This document shows positions 61,010 to 64,000 of a stretch of 64,000 nucleotides of DNA, one piece after another. Where the stretch lies: NCBI GenBank assembly GCA_003170825.1, contig PMYL01000054.1:1-64000 (forward strand), given 5' to 3'. Under the pieces are notes generated by a model that was not told the DNA's origin, did not search any database, and saw only the letters and a program-made list of their open reading frames with translations. A program made the position numbers and the translations under genes. Numbering within the stretch: the first letter of the stretch is position 1; every line of letters starts with the position of its first letter. The DNA is from Acidobacteriaceae bacterium (GTDB lineage: Bacteria > Acidobacteriota > Terriglobia > Terriglobales > Acidobacteriaceae).

Positions 61010-63769
61010 ATGAAACGAGTCCATTACGTTATTGTGTTCGCTGCAGTTGCCCTTGTGTTGGCCGCCGCTGGCGGCTACCTCGTCTCAAAGAAAAGGCTGG
61101 CACTTACATCCACCACCAGCTCAGGCGGTTCTTCCTCCGCAGGCACTGCTCCTGCATCACCGTATGCGGGGCAGAACAACCAAAATCAAGACATCGCATA
61201 TACTACGACGAACTTCATTGGAACGTTGACTGCTGGCGGCACAGCGGAATCCGCGGGCCTCGTGCGGAGTTATATCGTCACATATCAGGTCGCGTTCCTC
61301 CGCGAGGCGCCTGAGAAAAGACTGTCAGAAGAGGATCTGACCTACCGGGAATTGCAGGAACGAGACAGCTTAACGCCCAACTATTTCTTTTACGGTGAAG
61401 TCGTTCACGGAACATACGATCCAGCACACCCGGACGTGATCGCGGTCCACGCAATAATCGGCAAGAATGATGTGAGCGGCTACATCGACGCCAAAAAGCT
61501 TTGGCTTGAACCCGCATTATCCCCCGTAGAGACCCCACGGTATATGGCACGCAACGATAACACGGCCATTCGTGTAGTACCTGATCCAGAGAGTCCTGCG
61601 GTACTGAGCATCTTGCAAGGTGAAGTTGTTGAGACTATTGGACAACTGAATTTCCGAAACGAACAATGGATCAAAGCCCGATTCAATGTCGAAGAAACAC
61701 CGCGCTACGGCTTTATTCAGGCAAAGGATCTTCAGGCGCTTACGCCAGCCACAACCAATCAGTCCGTCATTGATGCTCAGGAAGTCCCCCGGCAAATCAG
61801 GGACTCGAATATATCGCTCGTAGAGGCAGATCGCCATAAACTGTCCCAAAATGGCTTTTATGTTGAGAACGTGCCACCTTTGGAAGACATTTCAGTGGAT
61901 GACATGGTTGACTCTTATCAAGTCAGAAGTGCCGGTCGCCAATATTTCATCACATCCGATTTGTTTCTACACTCCTATCACCTGATCTTAGACCGAATGC
62001 TACAGGATGTGGAAGAGAATAGAATTTCGCCGTTCGTCAAGAAACTCGCTGCCAAACTTGCCAAGACCACCGAAAACGAAGTCAGGACTCTTCCTCCCAC
62101 CACACCCGCCTCCATTCGCGAGGCGCTCTTGTATGACTTGCTTTACTTTTCCGTTGCCGCAAAACTCTTTAATTCGGACTTCACGATTTCGGAAATGGTG
62201 CGCAAGGATGCCGGGGTGTTTGTTTCTCGAATTCAAGATGCAGGAGGTAATCTCCCGGATTATTTATCCAGCAAATTTGGCGACGAAGACTTTACGCAAT
62301 ACAAAGTTCGGGGGCATTACGAAAAGAATGAAACACTTCAACGATATTTTCGTGGAATGATGTGGTTTGGACGCAAGAATTTCCCCCTTTCAGACCGGAA
62401 GATGACGCTGGCAGCGATTCTTATTCCAGGTCTCTTGGAGAAGGCCCAGGAGACGCATACGTTTGAATCCCTCGATCAATCGCTCGGCTACGTCGTCGGC
62501 GCTCAAGATAAATACACGCTTGCCGGGTATCGTTCTGTAAATAAGAAGGTTTATGGCACAGAGACACCGAATGCGAACCAGGTTGCGGTCAAGCTCGACG
62601 ACAAACTTGATGCGTTCAGCCGCGCGGTTGAAAGCGACCTTCCGCCACCTCAAATCGTTTCGGTGCAAACAGGACTAGGGCTCAATCAGCAAGACAGGTT
62701 GAAGATGGTTCGCGGCTTCAAGTTCTTGGGCCAGCGATTCACCCTGGATGCCTTTCTTCTCAACCAGATGACCTCTCCAAATGTGGGCAGTGATCAGAAT
62801 CCACGAAACCTTCCCTCCACCCTCGACGTGATGATGCTTTTGGGGTCAAAGGCCGCTATCGAAGAACAGCAGCAAGTCCAACAGCGAAATAAATGGGACA
62901 ATTATGATTCTCAGGCCAGTAAGCTTGAGGGCGTTACGCAAAAACACCTCACCAGTCAGATAACCTTATATGACGAATGGCTAGGCACCTTGAATTCATT
63001 GTTCCTGCCAACCGCCAGCAAACAATTGTTTGCGCTGGGGCAACCATGGCAATACAAGAACCTGAATGCCGGCGCGGGCAGTTGGACGGAATTGAAGCAC
63101 GACACTATACTCTATGCGGAGCAATCAGCCGCCGAGATGGGTGAAGGCGATGAATTTGAAATTCCACCGTACAACCTACCGGCGCCCAAAGGATATATCG
63201 AGCCGAATCCGATCTTCTTCCAACGTTTGGGGCAGTCCATCGACCAGATGTTGGGGCGATTGAAAGTCTCAGGTTTCATCACCGACGAGTATCTTGATAA
63301 ATTTACTACGTTTCGCAATTTGGCTCGCCGGGCGGAAGCCATTGCGCAAAAAGAAGTCTCAGGAGAATTGATTACGGCGGATGATTACAAATGGATTCAG
63401 AATCTTGAAGCAGCGTTTGATAGGCCCTTGCTTTTACCTCGTGGGTTTGACGAGATAAAGGATCCTTCCGAGCTGCAGATGGCATTGATTGCCGATGTTG
63501 CGACGGACTCTGTTCAGGGCAGGGTTCTGGAAGTCGCGACGGGTACGCCTCAGCGGATCATCGTCGTGGTGAAGGATGCCTATGGGGGGACGCGTCTGAC
63601 TGTCGGATATGTCTATTCGTGGTATGAATTTCCGTCGCAGAAACGTTGGGCTGATTCTGAATGGAAGAAGATCATCTACACAAAGGATTCTTCGGGTAAA
63701 AAGCAGAACAACATAGAACATCCAGGCTGGTATGCACAGTTTATGAAGAACCCCGGTGTTGCAAAATGA
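61010..63769 (+). CDS. DUF3160 family protein with N-terminal SH3-like segment
   Basis: 919 aa. An N-terminal membrane helix/signal (YVIVFAAVALVLAAAGGYLV) is followed by a Ser/Gly-rich linker. SH3-like segments (ARNDNTAIRVVPDPESPAV, GFIQAKDLQ) lie at about 175-250. The DUF3160 domain begins near FYVENVPPLEDI and includes YFITSDLFLHSYHLILDRMLQDVEE, the most conserved part. The domain is of unknown function and occurs in secreted proteins. AT content and codon use differ from the right-hand genes before it. The stop overlaps the next start (ATGA). Confidence 0.82.
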   Translation: MKRVHYVIVFAAVALVLAAAGGYLVSKKRLALTSTTSSGGSSSAGTAPASPYAGQNNQNQDIAYTTTNFIGTLTAGGTAESAGLVRSYIVTYQVAFLREAPEKRLSEEDLTYRELQERDSLTPNYFFYGEVVHGTYDPAHPDVIAVHAIIGKNDVSGYIDAKKLWLEPALSPVETPRYMARNDNTAIRVVPDPESPAVLSILQGEVVETIGQLNFRNEQWIKARFNVEETPRYGFIQAKDLQALTPATTNQSVIDAQEVPRQIRDSNISLVEADRHKLSQNGFYVENVPPLEDISVDDMVDSYQVRSAGRQYFITSDLFLHSYHLILDRMLQDVEENRISPFVKKLAAKLAKTTENEVRTLPPTTPASIREALLYDLLYFSVAAKLFNSDFTISEMVRKDAGVFVSRIQDAGGNLPDYLSSKFGDEDFTQYKVRGHYEKNETLQRYFRGMMWFGRKNFPLSDRKMTLAAILIPGLLEKAQETHTFESLDQSLGYVVGAQDKYTLAGYRSVNKKVYGTETPNANQVAVKLDDKLDAFSRAVESDLPPPQIVSVQTGLGLNQQDRLKMVRGFKFLGQRFTLDAFLLNQMTSPNVGSDQNPRNLPSTLDVMMLLGSKAAIEEQQQVQQRNKWDNYDSQASKLEGVTQKHLTSQITLYDEWLGTLNSLFLPTASKQLFALGQPWQYKNLNAGAGSWTELKHDTILYAEQSAAEMGEGDEFEIPPYNLPAPKGYIEPNPIFFQRLGQSIDQMLGRLKVSGFITDEYLDKFTTFRNLARRAEAIAQKEVSGELITADDYKWIQNLEAAFDRPLLLPRGFDEIKDPSELQMALIADVATDSVQGRVLEVATGTPQRIIVVVKDAYGGTRLTVGYVYSWYEFPSQKRWADSEWKKIIYTKDSSGKKQNNIEHPGWYAQFMKNPGVAK

Positions 63770-64000
63770 TGCGCCAGGTCCTCTTAATCTTTGTATTCGG
63801 CTTGCTGCAGGCCTCGCCATTTGGATGGGCGCGAGAACTCCACTACTCTAACTGGAGCGACAATCCGCGACCCTACATCGATGCCATCCAGAAGTGTGCG
63901 GGACAATCCTTCCCAACAGTGCCTGCAGGTCAAAACATTCGCGGAGGGATTGTGACTCATCATTTCCTTGCGAACGGGTTGATGGTTCGCTTTTTTGAGG
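63766..64000 (+). CDS. Partial secreted protein, possible MEMO-like family, truncated by window edge
   Basis: 78 codons visible. MMRQVLLIFVFGLLQASPFGWA is a signal peptide. The rest, ELHYSNWSDNPRPYIDAIQ through RGGIVTHHFLANGLMVRFFE, slightly resembles the N-terminus of AmmeMemoRadiSam B (MEMO1) proteins (a G-I-V-x-H-H motif). It is coupled to the DUF3160 gene by ATGA. The assignment is tentative. Confidence 0.5.
   Translation, partial: MMRQVLLIFVFGLLQASPFGWARELHYSNWSDNPRPYIDAIQKCAGQSFPTVPAGQNIRGGIVTHHFLANGLMVRFFE

Overview
The window is a high-GC bacterial chromosome segment. The mix of gene families (SLBB polysaccharide export, DUF3160, AsmA, GH20, a queC/queE cluster) and the short stem-loop repeats between genes suggest an Acidobacteriota (Terriglobia-type) soil bacterium. 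That is an inference from gene content; there is no rRNA to confirm it.

Left flank (1-12.1 kb). An IS630-family element sits inside one copy of a dispersed 46-bp stem-loop repeat. It is followed by a KdsC-like HAD phosphatase and the queuosine/7-deazaguanine genes queC and queE, then only the first ~28 codons of queD. Next is an aminosugar block: a GlmS-like SIS protein (probable NagB-II-type deaminase), an MFS sugar porter and a secreted GH20 hexosaminidase. This block is bounded on the left by the broken queD and on the right by a broken dynamin-like GTPase gene, as if it had replaced the interval between them. A CPA2 antiporter and a universal stress protein follow. The flank ends with the C-terminal remnant of a tyrosine integrase abutting a 66-bp copy of the 3' half of tRNA-Ala(GGC).

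Island (about 12.1-49.4 kb). Between this tRNA fragment and the intact tRNA-Ala(GGC) at 49435-49510 lies an exopolysaccharide/O-antigen locus. It contains a phosphoglycosyl transferase, a polyprenyl-phosphate GT2, a Wza-like SLBB exporter, a Wzz-like chain-length protein, and rfbF-rfbG-rfbH plus an epimerase/reductase and a ThDP enzyme. That set matches a CDP-dideoxyhexose route and probably a yersiniose-type branched sugar. Further genes are a Wzx-like flippase, a Wzy-like polymerase, several GT2 and GT4 glycosyltransferases, an acyltransferase, two methyltransferases, a secreted beta-helix protein and the dTDP-rhamnose operon rfbBACD. At the right edge is a two-gene operon: a predicted PD-(D/E)XK nuclease fused to an HTH/AbiEi-like regulator, and a nucleotidyltransferase, behind a 22-bp palindromic operator.

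Right flank (49.5-64 kb). This has an ECF sigma factor with a zinc-finger anti-sigma factor, a secreted TPR-like protein, RNase III, three tandem signal peptidase I genes, an AsmA-family protein, a secreted alpha-carbonic-anhydrase homologue lacking two of its three zinc ligands, a DUF3160 lipid- or membrane-anchored protein, and a partial secreted protein at the window edge.
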